40,599 nucleotides of DNA from JACJYC01 sp964558465 (GTDB lineage Bacteria > Bacteroidota > Bacteroidia > Chitinophagales > Saprospiraceae), in NCBI GenBank assembly GCA_964558465.1, contig CAZLEF010000064.1, positions 1 to 40,599 on the forward strand. Direction: 5' to 3'. Numbering within the stretch: the stretch's first letter is position 1; every line of letters begins with the position of its first letter. This document shows positions 25,299 through 32,925 of the stretch, piece after piece. The translations under genes were made by a program, and so were the position numbers. The notes below the pieces were generated by a model, which made no database searches, was not told the DNA's origin, and saw only the letters and a program-made list of their open reading frames with translations.

Positions 25299-25336
25299 CG
25301 CCCACGATTTCGGGAATTGCCCTGAAATCGTGGGCG
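25299..25336. terminator. 13-bp perfect hairpin, terminator- or attC-like
   Basis: CGCCCACGATTTC (25299-25311) pairs perfectly with GAAATCGTGGGCG (25324-25336), followed by TTGTTGTTAT. It can serve as an intrinsic terminator. Its flanks read TAACG at the left and CGTTG at the right, resembling the inverted AAC...GTT core ends of integron attC sites. Confidence 0.5.
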
Positions 25337-25376
25337 TTGTTGTTATAGCGGATTTCCCTGCCTGGCGGCAGGCAGG

Positions 25377-25435
25377 AACGCAACAGGGCTTAATGAAAAG
25401 ACGCAATGCGTGTTTTGGATAAACGCTGTTGCGTT
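25377..25435. repeat. 10-bp inverted repeat with internal palindrome, attC-like
   Basis: AACGCAACAG (25377-25386) is the reverse complement of CTGTTGCGTT (25426-25435). The 39-nt centre contains a second palindrome around ACGCAATGCGT. AAC...GTT borders and the length are compatible with an attC-like folded site, but the 3' core reads GTTATGC, which departs from GTTRRRY. Confidence 0.4.
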
Positions 25436-25518
25436 ATGCATCTGTTACCGACAATCTTTCTTATGCAGAAAAAAAGCGGCGAAGCTGTTATTAGCATTCA
25501 TTTTAAAATACCAAAATT

Positions 25519-25932
25519 ATGACAGAAGAAAATTATCCAGGAGTTTTAGACAGAGTTAAGGCTATTTTGACAGACGGGATAGTCATTATCGTTCTTATGT
25601 TCGTCACATCATACGTTTTTTCGCTATTTGAAAACGTGCCAGACAATGCTCGAATTATTGCGTTTGTATTCATTTTCTTACTTTATGACCCACTTTTTAC
25701 CAGCATTTTTGGCGGAACTATTGGACACATGATTATTGGTCTTCGAGTTAAAAGAGAGTCAAATGAACTGAAAAACATACTATTTCCTATAGCTATACTA
25801 AGGTACATTGTGAAAGCTTTATTAGGCTGGATCTCGTTATTGACAGTTTCAGGAAATGTAAAAAGAAAAGCCATTCATGACTTCTTAGTTGGCTCTGTTG
25901 TAGTTTATGTGAAATCGAATGAAAATAAATAA
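25519..25932 (+). CDS. RDD family membrane protein
   Basis: 137 residues with three hydrophobic segments (GIVIIVLMFVTSYVFSLF, IIAFVFIFLLYDPLF, and one near residues 90-108). Family features are the early RVKAILTD segment, GGTIGHMIIGLRVKR, and the ending KRKAIHDFLVGSVVVYV. RDD proteins are small inner-membrane proteins, some linked to ion transport; no function can be assigned here. The gene is AT-rich compared with its surroundings and is enclosed by attC-like inverted repeats, which suggests a captured cassette. Confidence 0.88.
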   Translation: MTEENYPGVLDRVKAILTDGIVIIVLMFVTSYVFSLFENVPDNARIIAFVFIFLLYDPLFTSIFGGTIGHMIIGLRVKRESNELKNILFPIAILRYIVKALLGWISLLTVSGNVKRKAIHDFLVGSVVVYVKSNENK

Positions 25933-26333
25933 AACGAATGCTAACAGGCGTTTGGCTCAATGGCGGGTGAAAGGGTTAATTGAACATTGTACTTCGCATC
26001 AACTTTTATGGTGTATTGAAAGTTTTGTGCTCCGAAAAAAGCACACACAAATCTTAAAAAGCGAACCAATTTTGACCTGGATGAAAAATGAAAACGTGCC
26101 TACCGTTGGGTGTGTATCATTGAAAATTTCAAAATCCGGCAAGTCAAAATTTTTGGCAATATCGAATATCATTCGAAGGAATATTAATTAGATATGGGAG
26201 TGATCGACTAGCCAGGTATCAAAAGAAATAAAAGCAGGATTTTGGAATATTTACACTCCTTTTACATGATTTTACAATTGATAAGGCCCGAAGAAAGTAC
26301 TTGATTATACCTTTATGAAAAATAATCTGACCA
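25933..26333. other. AT-rich spacer with attC-like ends and no supported gene
   Basis: TAACAGGCGTTT at 25942-25953 is imperfectly complementary to AAACGTGCCTACCGTTGGG at 26092-26110, and the right end GTTGGGT fits the GTTRRRY integron core. The 90-codon frame across this stretch is therefore probably not a gene. From 26120 to 26333 I see only AT-rich sequence, with a TACCTTTA box at 26308 as a possible promoter for the propeller gene. Confidence 0.45.
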
Positions 26334-27518
26334 ATGAAAAAAGCGAATTCATGCTCACCGGTCTGTCCATTACTTTTCATTATGTTTTTTATCACTTCTT
26401 GCAACGGCCAGGTGAACACAAGCTCGCCCGAGGAGAAGGCTCAGACCTCAAAACCGATCCCGGAAATTATAGGAACGCCGCCCCCTTTGCTTCCCTCTTC
26501 TAATCCATATAATGACACCGGTCTTGTAAGCCAGTATATCAGAAGTATTTTTCAGGATTCAAAAGGGAATTTCTGGTTCGGTCCTGCCGGCCAAAGCGTA
26601 GTCAGATATGATGAAAAAACTTTGACATACTACAGCAAGATGGAGTTTTTTCAGGGTAATGACAGTGTAGACCAGGATGATGGTATTAGCGTACATGCGA
26701 TTGCCGAAGATAAAAATGGTAATATTTGGTTTGGAACGGACCACGGAGTGATTAAATATGATGCCCGCCTGCAGGACGGGCAGGGAAAACCCTTCAGAAG
26801 TTATACCGAAAAAAATGGACTGAGCAATACCAAAGTTGGTCGAAAAAGTATTCTCACAGACCGATCGGGTAATCTTTGGGTAGGCACCCAGGGCGGTGTT
26901 TTTCGGTATATCCCGTCTGCCGATACCACAGGCGGCCAATGTTTTTCACTATTTCATCTGCTTCCTCCGATAAGCGTTAAAGGCATAATGGAAGACAACG
27001 CCGGGAACATATGGTTTGCTTCACAAGACAATGGGGTCTTTTGTTATGACCCGCTCATGGCAGGGGGAAAAGCGATTAAAAATATTACAGGGAAAGAAGG
27101 CCTGGGCGATAACTATGCAGGCGGCATGGCACAGGATAAAACGGGAAATTTTTGGTTTACCATGAAGGATGGTATTTGCCGGTATGATCCTTCGGCTTCG
27201 CTCAGGACAGGGGGCAAAACCTTTACAGATTTCACAACCAAAGACGGAATAGGCGGAAGTGAAATTTGGGGCCTATACATAGAACAATCGGGTATCATCT
27301 GGATTACGGCCAGAGGCAGCACGACGAGATTTGACCCTTCTGTTCCCATTTCAGATCCAAAAGCATTTACCGTATTTACAGTAGAAGACGGCCTGAATTG
27401 TTGTGTTCAAAGCATGTATCAGGACAGGTCAGGAAATATGTGGTGGGGGACCGGACAAGGACTCTACCGGTTTGACGGCGCCCGCTTTTACCAGGTTAAA
27501 CAAAAGGGCCCTTGGTAA
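26334..27518 (+). CDS. Two-component-regulator-propeller lipoprotein
   Basis: 394 residues. The N-terminus has a hydrophobic stretch and lipobox (LLFIMFFITSC), so it is a lipoprotein. The rest consists of Reg_prop repeats, seen as DSKGNFWFGPAG, DKNGNIWFGTDHG, DRSGNLWVGTQGG, DNAGNIWFASQDNG, DKTGNFWFTMKDG and DRSGNMWWGTGQG, which form a seven-bladed propeller of the sensor type found in hybrid two-component systems, here without a kinase part. Two short dispersed repeats are inserted in frame (about 26763-26784 and 27189-27211), adding residues to strand-connecting loops. Confidence 0.88.
   Translation: MKKANSCSPVCPLLFIMFFITSCNGQVNTSSPEEKAQTSKPIPEIIGTPPPLLPSSNPYNDTGLVSQYIRSIFQDSKGNFWFGPAGQSVVRYDEKTLTYYSKMEFFQGNDSVDQDDGISVHAIAEDKNGNIWFGTDHGVIKYDARLQDGQGKPFRSYTEKNGLSNTKVGRKSILTDRSGNLWVGTQGGVFRYIPSADTTGGQCFSLFHLLPPISVKGIMEDNAGNIWFASQDNGVFCYDPLMAGGKAIKNITGKEGLGDNYAGGMAQDKTGNFWFTMKDGICRYDPSASLRTGGKTFTDFTTKDGIGGSEIWGLYIEQSGIIWITARGSTTRFDPSVPISDPKAFTVFTVEDGLNCCVQSMYQDRSGNMWWGTGQGLYRFDGARFYQVKQKGPW
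26763..26784. repeat. Palindromic short repeat inside propeller gene
   Basis: GCCCGCCTGCAGGACGGGCA is a near-palindrome centred on CCTGCAGG. It encodes ARLQDGQG in frame between two conserved propeller segments. Its form resembles the CCTGCCTGGCGGCAGGCAGG palindrome at about 25357. Confidence 0.6.
27189..27211. repeat. Dispersed CGGCTTCGCTCAGGACAGG-type repeat inside propeller gene
   Basis: It adds SASLRTG in frame, where the sister blade reads CYDPLMAGGKAIKN without the insert. Related sequence occurs at 25018 (GAGCGTAGTCGAAGAG) and twice at 40466-40532. Confidence 0.6.
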
Positions 27519-27609
27519 ACTGTCAACCCAGGTTTTGCGAACATTCAGGATCGCTGAAATAATAACTGTCGGATTTGCGCACCGGAGGGGCCCAATGCAT
27601 ACCCCCGCT

Positions 27610-27632
27610 ATTTGAAGTTTGCAACTTCAAAT
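27610..27632. terminator. Hairpin between convergent genes
   Basis: ATTTGAAGTT pairs perfectly with AACTTCAAAT around a TGC loop. It lies between the propeller gene (+) and the GH30-like gene (-) and can terminate both. Confidence 0.65.
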
Positions 27633-27658
27633 CCTCGCTGCCCCAAAATCTTCCGCCA

Positions 27659-29623
27659 CTATAAACCGACCAAAGTCGCAAAACACCGGGCGTCCAGCAT
27701 AAACTGCGCCTTACCATCCGCCACCCGGACCCTTTTTCCTTTTTCCATTGCCCGGGTTTGGTCTGTTACAAAAATATCGAACCTCTTCAGGTCGTTGGGC
27801 AATCCACGGATGGTTACCTCGCGGGTGGCCCCGTTGTTGACGATATGGATGGCATAAACCCCCTTTTCCGGGTCGCCGAGGGCTGCGCAGGAAACGTTTT
27901 TATTTTTGCAGGCGACGGGCATGGCTTTCAGACCCTCCGGGGTTTCAGCCAGTTGTTTGAGGTTCCAGAAACGCTGGGTCGGTGTGAGCGGGTCTTTGTC
28001 GTTGCCGAACACGCCGCCGCCGGTCAGTACGGAATAATCGGCTGTCAGTTGCCATTGCAGGATGGATGCGGGCTGGCAAATGGCCAGTATCCGGGTATAC
28101 AAATTGATCTCTTCCAATGCGTATTTAGGTTCCAGGAAGATAGCGGGGTAGCGCCAGGCGGCCGCGTCAATGCTGCCTTCTCCGACCAGTAACGGCACGT
28201 TCAGCCGGGTAGCCGCCGCCGCCCATTTTGCCAACGTTTCCTCTTCCCAGCCGCGCCAGGAATGGAAAGAAACGGCGCCGATATAGGGGCCGGCTTCCGG
28301 GTCGTCCATAGCGGGATTGATAAAATCATACCCGTTGCCATCGGCGGTATCCCCCAGGAGTAATTTGGTATTTAATCCTTTGGACTGGAACCAGGCGCCC
28401 AGCCCCTTGATCAGTTGCAGGTGCTCCTCAGCGGTTTGGCGCACGTCGATGCCGAGGTCGGATTCATTGAAGGAGAACATGACTGCCTCCACACCAAACG
28501 CCTCTTTCAGGTACAGGATATAATCGGTGATAGAGGCATAGATCTGATCCATTTTTGCGGGATCCAGCGGGTTGCCGAATTGGCCGTCGGGCCCGCGCCC
28601 GCGCACCCGGGGGCCGATGATAGCCCAATCCGGCGCAAACCAGGCGGATACGATGACCGGCATGCCCTTTTTATGGAGTTTTTGCGCCATTTCCATCGCC
28701 ATCCGAACCCTTGGGTGAAGTCCGCCTTTGCGTGCATTTTCGATGGGGTTGACCGTATCCGACGGGTGCCAGAGCATCCACGGCATATCCACGCGCCCCC
28801 AGTTGACGGTCAGGTTTTCCAGGCAATAGTCGATGACGGCGGGGTCCACCCGCACATTCTGAATCCGGAAATTGCCGCCGAGCCCATCCCATTTTCGCCC
28901 GGGTTTCGACGGGTCGAGGGTGATTTCAACGGGCGCCTTGTCGACTTCGCCGCCGGCTTTGACGGTGAATTGTTTTTGGGTGGTCAGGCCCTTGGTCAGC
29001 TGACCGGCCGCCAGCGGCAGGTAAACCGTATAAAATGCCTTTCCCCGGAGGCTGTCGCTTTTGACAAAAATTTCACCGGGGCCGGTCATTCCGGTCTCCA
29101 CCCAGCGGTTGGCGGCTTTGATCCTAACCCCGCTGCCCGGCATGCGCAGATATTCTTTTTCGCTGCCGGGCGGAGGGCCGTCCAGGATGAAGGGCGCCGG
29201 GTTGATCACCTCTAAGATGGCCCCCGAAAAATCATCTGAAGGGACAGTGATGCAAAAATATACGCCGGTGATGCTGGTATCTGCGCGGGAGAGAAAATCC
29301 ACGGTGACGGAGGCCAAACCCGTTTCTTTTTCTTCAAACGAAGCAGTAAAGAACAGGCTGTCAATCCGGGTTTCCACCATTTGCAGGTTTCCCTTTCTGG
29401 AATACCGGGGGCGCGGCTGTTTTTCCTTCCCGGTAGCGTCGATCCTTTCCCAACCTGGGCCGACCACCCGCATACTGGTTTCAAATTCCATGAGATGGCC
29501 TTCGATGCGGATGCCCTCGAGATTGCCCCAGGCTGCGACTTCGGGTTGGGCGACTGAATGGGGCGGGAAGGCAGTGAACATGAAAACAAACAGGCCAAAA
29601 ATGCGGGCGACAGCCCAATTCAT
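27659..29623 (-). CDS. Secreted GH30-like glycoside hydrolase (clan A)
   Basis: 654 residues from ATG 29623 (MNWAVARIFGLFVFMFTAF signal peptide; longer starts at 29632, 29635 and 29644 are possible). An N-terminal beta-rich region (about 30-260) is followed by a TIM-barrel beginning WDGLGGNFRIQN. The acid/base Glu387 lies in MFSFNESDLG and the likely nucleophile Glu482 in LLVGEGSIDA, an arrangement typical of clan GH-A and close to GH30. A C-terminal beta domain (VYAIHIVNNGATREVTI) completes the GH30 plan. The substrate, probably a cell-wall or plant polysaccharide, is not determined. It may cooperate with the GH3 enzyme, though the genes are not linked in an operon. Confidence 0.82.
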   Translation of the reverse strand: MNWAVARIFGLFVFMFTAFPPHSVAQPEVAAWGNLEGIRIEGHLMEFETSMRVVGPGWERIDATGKEKQPRPRYSRKGNLQMVETRIDSLFFTASFEEKETGLASVTVDFLSRADTSITGVYFCITVPSDDFSGAILEVINPAPFILDGPPPGSEKEYLRMPGSGVRIKAANRWVETGMTGPGEIFVKSDSLRGKAFYTVYLPLAAGQLTKGLTTQKQFTVKAGGEVDKAPVEITLDPSKPGRKWDGLGGNFRIQNVRVDPAVIDYCLENLTVNWGRVDMPWMLWHPSDTVNPIENARKGGLHPRVRMAMEMAQKLHKKGMPVIVSAWFAPDWAIIGPRVRGRGPDGQFGNPLDPAKMDQIYASITDYILYLKEAFGVEAVMFSFNESDLGIDVRQTAEEHLQLIKGLGAWFQSKGLNTKLLLGDTADGNGYDFINPAMDDPEAGPYIGAVSFHSWRGWEEETLAKWAAAATRLNVPLLVGEGSIDAAAWRYPAIFLEPKYALEEINLYTRILAICQPASILQWQLTADYSVLTGGGVFGNDKDPLTPTQRFWNLKQLAETPEGLKAMPVACKNKNVSCAALGDPEKGVYAIHIVNNGATREVTIRGLPNDLKRFDIFVTDQTRAMEKGKRVRVADGKAQFMLDARCFATLVGL

Positions 29624-29727
29624 GTGATCCATCATGGGTTGCAAGGTCTTGAATGAAAAATAGATTCCGGTAATGAGTGAGATTTGGACCTGTTGTGGGC
29701 AAATATAGGAAAAATTGGAGAAGTTTT

Positions 29728-29768
29728 CAGTCTGCAGTCTGCAGTTGGCAGTTGGCAGTTGGCAGTCC
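29728..29768. repeat. 7-nt CAGTTGG/CAGTCTG array
   Basis: Five complete 7-nt units (CAGTCTG twice, CAGTTGG three times) plus CAGTCC. It lies upstream of the GH30-like gene (minus strand) and after the PepSY gene. The same units occur in inverted arms at 36907-37009. Confidence 0.85.
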
Positions 29769-29866
29769 TTGCTTCAGGCAAAAAAAGGAATGCCGGCTTT
29801 TTTACGGCGCCAAGCCTGCCAAACGGCTATACTGACGAACCGTCAAACGGTATAACTGGCGAAGGG

Positions 29867-30433
29867 TCAACCTGAAGACTTCTGCTTCCGCTTCCGCATG
29901 CGAATCGGGTTGTACCAAAGCCAGAAGCCGCTGAAAGAAAGTAGAATAAGGCCGATGGAAACGATTGTTGTATAAAAAACCTTGATCGGGTCATTGCCGG
30001 TTTTGATCCAGAAATCCAGGATGGAACCGTCGTGGATTTTCTCGATAAAATCGGAAGCCCGGGTATTAACCGCCAGGATTTCACCGGTGGTGCAGTCGAT
30101 CTGCAGTTCACGGAAATGATTGACAAAGACGATCTTGGCGATCCCTTTTGCCGGGCGGATATCGATGCGGTCGATTTCTCCCGAAAGATTAAGGGTCGAT
30201 TCGGCGTAATCGACGGCAATCCGGTGGATGCTGTCGAGGCCGATCCATTTTCCGGGGTCGATGGTTGCGCCTTTTTCCGTTGGTGGCAGGATACCGGCGT
30301 GTTTTTTCCAACCGAGGAGCAGGCCGGTCACCCCGATCAGGAAAAGAAAACAGAACAAGGGGACGGCGATCCACTTGTGCAGTTTGCGGTAAAAACGGGT
30401 GGCGCCCGCGATCCTGGCGGTTTTTTCGCTCAT
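29867..30433 (-). CDS. PepSY-associated membrane protein
   Basis: 188 residues. The N-terminal RKLHKWIAVPLFCFLFLIGV is the first membrane helix typical of PepSY-associated TM proteins (the His may take part in haem or iron-reductase function), followed by a periplasmic PepSY-like domain (LSGEIDRIDIRPAKGIAKIV), and a C-terminal helix SIGLILLSFSGFWLWYNP with a basic tail. Family members include ferric-siderophore reductases and putative membrane-bound reductases; this short form is likely an accessory subunit. The downstream spacer to the GH30-like gene holds the CAGTTGG array. Confidence 0.85.
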   Translation of the reverse strand: MSEKTARIAGATRFYRKLHKWIAVPLFCFLFLIGVTGLLLGWKKHAGILPPTEKGATIDPGKWIGLDSIHRIAVDYAESTLNLSGEIDRIDIRPAKGIAKIVFVNHFRELQIDCTTGEILAVNTRASDFIEKIHDGSILDFWIKTGNDPIKVFYTTIVSIGLILLSFSGFWLWYNPIRMRKRKQKSSG

Positions 30434-30513
30434 TGTTTGGTCAGATTTTGGCAGCGCTCGGGTATTGTCGCCCTGATTTTTGCTGGAATGGGCAAATATA
30501 GTTTTTTTGTTTT

Positions 30514-30768
30514 GTGGTCAAACAAGTCTTTTTCTGCGGCGGCGACCGGTCCGAATTTGATAAATGGCGCAAAGGGCTGGACACCCTGGCCAGGGACGGA
30601 ACCAGAAAAAAGGTGGAAAAAACCTTGAAGATCGAAATAGACGAGGAAGCTTTTGACCGTTTGTATGCCTATCGTTCGCACCCCATCGAGGCTCCAAAAG
30701 GGAAAAAGATCGCTGTTCGGATCGTTTCACAATTTGGGGAGGAGAGCACCAAAGTTTTGGAAGTTTGA
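30514..30768 (+). pseudogene. Probable C-terminal remnant of an adenine-specific DNA methylase
   Basis: 84 codons beginning with GTG 30514. The end (KKIAVRIVSQFGEESTKVLEV) has the shape of the extreme C-terminus of type III-like/adenine-specific methylase proteins, preceded by FDRLYAYRSHPIEAP. No methylase core motif (DPPY or FxGxG) is present, so if this assignment is right the gene is a truncated remnant. It could instead be a small intact protein; the call is by resemblance from memory only. It lies directly before the AbiE operon. Confidence 0.4.
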
Positions 30769-30843
30769 AGGGCGTATTGGTATCGCTGAATTTGCGAAAA
30801 AACAGAAAATCGGCAAGTAACAAAAGCTTTTTTTAGCCAAATC

Positions 30844-30875
30844 TTTGCAATCTGTTGTATTTTGATGTAATTTTG
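30844..30875 (+). promoter_or_regulatory. Promoter TTTG-N20-TAATTTTG of the AbiE operon
   Basis: TTTG at 30844-30847 and TAATTTTG at 30868-30875 match the Bacteroidota -33/-7 consensus exactly. Transcription would start near 30882, 20 bases before the AbiEi ATG. Confidence 0.65.
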
Positions 30876-30893
30876 TATGATTTTATATACAAA
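30872..30893. promoter_or_regulatory. Inverted repeat at the AbiE start site (candidate operator)
   Basis: TTTGTAT (30872-30878) and ATACAAA (30887-30893) form an inverted repeat with an 8-nt spacer that overlaps the -7 box and the presumed start site. AbiEi proteins are known to repress their own promoter through inverted repeats, so this is a natural operator candidate. Confidence 0.5.
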
Positions 30894-30901
30894 TTATATC
30901 A

Positions 30902-31729
30902 ATGATAAAAACAATAGGTAAAACACAAGCCATTTTGCTTCAGGGGCTTTACCGGGAAGGATTGGAGTTTTTCCAGGTCAAGGACGCTGCCAGGATTCTC
31001 CCTAATCGGGATGAAACGACCATCCGCCGGTTGCTGGGCGATATGGTGCGCAATGGATTGTTGCTGCGGCTTCGGGAAGGTTTGTACAATATTATCCCGT
31101 ATGATAGAGAACCAGAAACTTATTTCCCGGATTGGCATGTTGCTGCGCACCACCTGACCGGACATATACCGTATTATATCGGGTACTACAGCGCATTGGC
31201 GCTACACGACCTGACCGTTCAGCCGTCACTTTTGGAGCAGATTGTCACTGCAAGACCTGTCAGGCCCTCCGTCCAAATTATAAAAGATATCCGGTTCAGT
31301 TTCATCGCCCACAATTCCAAACATTTTTTTGGAGCGACAAAAAAATGGGTGCAGCAAGGGACGTTTCGCATCCAATGCTCTGATCTTGAAAAAACATTGA
31401 TTGATTGCGCTTTCAAACCGGAATACGCAGGTGGCGCGTCGGAATTGAGTCATGCGCTTTATAAATCGCGCCATGTTTTGAATGCGGAAAAACTGCTGGA
31501 ATATGTAAATCGCTTCGATTCGGATGCAGTTATACGCCGGCTTGGGTTTCTTCTGGAAGCGCTTGATATTCTTCCTGAATTATCTCACGCCTTGAGGGCA
31601 AAAATCAGTAAATCTTCAACTTATGTAGCCCTTGACACGGCTTTGCCAAAATCAGGGCAAATGTTCAGTCGTTGGGGGATTATCCAAAACCTGGATTTCA
31701 CCACTTTCCAATCTGTAAATTTTACCTGA
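30902..31729 (+). CDS. abiEi: AbiEi-type antitoxin and transcriptional regulator
   Basis: 275 residues. The N-terminal winged helix-turn-helix (ILLQGLYREGLEFFQVKDAA ... RRLLGDMVRNGLLLRLREGLY) and the C-terminal AbiEi domain (YYIGYYSALALHDLT, then CSDLEKTLIDCAFKPEYAGG) are characteristic. It antagonises AbiEii and represses the operon. Its stop overlaps the AbiEii start (TGATG at 31727-31731), so the two are coupled. It lies in an AT-rich island with its own consensus promoter and inverted repeat. Confidence 0.92.
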   Translation: MIKTIGKTQAILLQGLYREGLEFFQVKDAARILPNRDETTIRRLLGDMVRNGLLLRLREGLYNIIPYDREPETYFPDWHVAAHHLTGHIPYYIGYYSALALHDLTVQPSLLEQIVTARPVRPSVQIIKDIRFSFIAHNSKHFFGATKKWVQQGTFRIQCSDLEKTLIDCAFKPEYAGGASELSHALYKSRHVLNAEKLLEYVNRFDSDAVIRRLGFLLEALDILPELSHALRAKISKSSTYVALDTALPKSGQMFSRWGIIQNLDFTTFQSVNFT

Positions 31730-32538
31730 TGTTAAGGGGAAGAGAAATCCAGGCAATTGCGGGAAAAGAAAAAGTCGGCGATACCCAGATCGAGAAAGAT
31801 TATGTCATCACCTGGTTGCTTTGGGGGATTTCACAAAACGATTTGTTACGAAACAACCTTATTTTCAAAGGCGGCACAGTGCTGAAAAAGGTCTATTTCT
31901 CCGATTATCGTTATTCAGAAGACCTTGATTTCACATTGATTGAATCATCGTTGGTTGACCCGAAAATTATAGCTGCTTTTAATCAATCACTTGAATTAGT
32001 AGAAGAAGAATCTGGCATTCAGCTTAAACTCAGTGAACCAGACAAACACGAAAGCGGCAGCATTACTTTTTATATCTACTTTGTGGGCCCATTGGGTGGG
32101 AAAATGGAAAATAAGTCTGTTAAGGTAGACCTTACCAGGGGTGAGAAAGTATTGTTTGAACCAACGGACTGCCCTGTTTTCAAAAGTTATCCTGACTTGT
32201 CAGGCGAAATTTTTTCTTTACGCTGTTATCCTTTAGAGGAAATCATGGTAGAAAAATTGGTCGCACTTTTGGGGCGGACGCAACCTAGGGACTTATATGA
32301 CATTTGGTATTTGATTAAAGAAAACTCCGTTGATCTGGATTTTTTGAAAAAAGAATTCGCCGAGAAAGCCCTTCACAAGGGCCATAAGCCGGAAAATTTC
32401 ATGTCAGTTTGGAATCGAAAAACGAAGCAATTTGAAAGCCAGTGGAATCAGTACCTTGCGCACCAAATTGTCGAACTCCCTGAATTTGATCGAGTTTGCC
32501 GGATGTTGAACCGGCATTTCAAATTGTTTGTACAATAG
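31729..32538 (+). CDS. abiEii: AbiEii-type nucleotidyltransferase toxin
   Basis: 269 residues from ATG 31729. Motifs of the toxin are complete: GGT at 48-50 in FKGGTVLKKVYF, SEDLDF with Asp65 and Asp67, the basic-acid VEKLVAL helix, and RTQPRDLYDIWYLI. AbiEii uses nucleotides to modify its target (some relatives act on tRNA) and causes phage-triggered growth arrest; the pair is a type IV toxin-antitoxin system. The longer frame from 31672 lies inside AbiEi and is not used. A hairpin at 32726 is the likely operon end. Confidence 0.93.
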   Translation: MLRGREIQAIAGKEKVGDTQIEKDYVITWLLWGISQNDLLRNNLIFKGGTVLKKVYFSDYRYSEDLDFTLIESSLVDPKIIAAFNQSLELVEEESGIQLKLSEPDKHESGSITFYIYFVGPLGGKMENKSVKVDLTRGEKVLFEPTDCPVFKSYPDLSGEIFSLRCYPLEEIMVEKLVALLGRTQPRDLYDIWYLIKENSVDLDFLKKEFAEKALHKGHKPENFMSVWNRKTKQFESQWNQYLAHQIVELPEFDRVCRMLNRHFKLFVQ

Positions 32539-32725
32539 CCAATCCCACAATGCGGATACGCTGCAAGTCGACCCTCCCGTGGTGGATGGATCTCCGGCCT
32601 GGCAGGATATTCTATCATCAATCCAATTATTTGACCCGTTCCAAATCCCTGAATTTGTCCTTGCCCCGCAAAAAGCCGGACCCTACATTTGCAGAAGAGA
32701 AGCATTTTATAAGGATTTTAGAGTA

Positions 32726-32753
32726 GGGCAACCGGCTTAGAGACGGTTGTCCC
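32726..32753 (+). terminator. Hairpin downstream of AbiE operon
   Basis: GGGCAACCG pairs with CGGTTGTCCC (one bulged base) and is followed by TTTATTA. Distance from the AbiEii stop is about 190 bases. Confidence 0.55.
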
Positions 32754-32849
32754 TTTATTACACCGCCGGCTTCTGCGTCAAAAAAGCAAATTAATTAAAT
32801 ATACCTCGCTTCGCCCCACGCTCGGCGTGGTGTGCATCGGAAAATGGGT

Positions 32850-32908
32850 AATCCATTCAAAATCAGGACAATCCAATCCTGGTAATCCACAAAATCCGGC
32901 GAATCATG
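32850..32908. repeat. 9-10 nt AATCNNNNN array
   Basis: AATCC recurs with 9-14 nt spacing (AATCCATTCA, AATCAGGAC, AATCCAATCC, AATCCACAA, AATCCGGCG, AATCATGG) just before the metallopeptidase start. No inverted arm was seen here. Confidence 0.65.
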
Positions 32909-32925
32909 GTATAAAACGCGCGCTG

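Larger units (their letters stand above)
25004..25518. other. Gene-poor AT-rich stretch with dispersed repeats and hairpins
   Basis: No convincing gene. A 63-codon GTG-initiated frame (25107-25298) is followed directly by a strong hairpin, but its sequence is not recognisably protein-like. The stretch holds a GAGCGTAGTCGAAGAG-type dispersed repeat at about 25018, a CCTGCCTGGCGGCAGGCAGG palindrome at about 25357-25376, and two hairpins with AAC...GTT borders (listed separately). Confidence 0.6.
32539..32925. other. Spacer after AbiE with hairpins and AATCC array, no supported gene
   Basis: A 70-codon TTG-initiated frame (32528-32740) is not recognisable and overlaps AbiEii; I do not support it. 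A terminator-like hairpin lies at 32726-32753, a short perfect CCACGC/GCGTGG hairpin at 32816-32830, and an AATCC-type array at 32850-32908. Confidence 0.55.

Noticed and set aside
25919..26191. 90-codon frame after the RDD gene
   Set aside because: It overlaps the RDD gene end and the attC-like inverted repeat and has no recognisable protein features.
32528..32740. 70-codon TTG-initiated frame after AbiEii
   Set aside because: It overlaps AbiEii, has no recognisable motif and ends inside the terminator-like hairpin.
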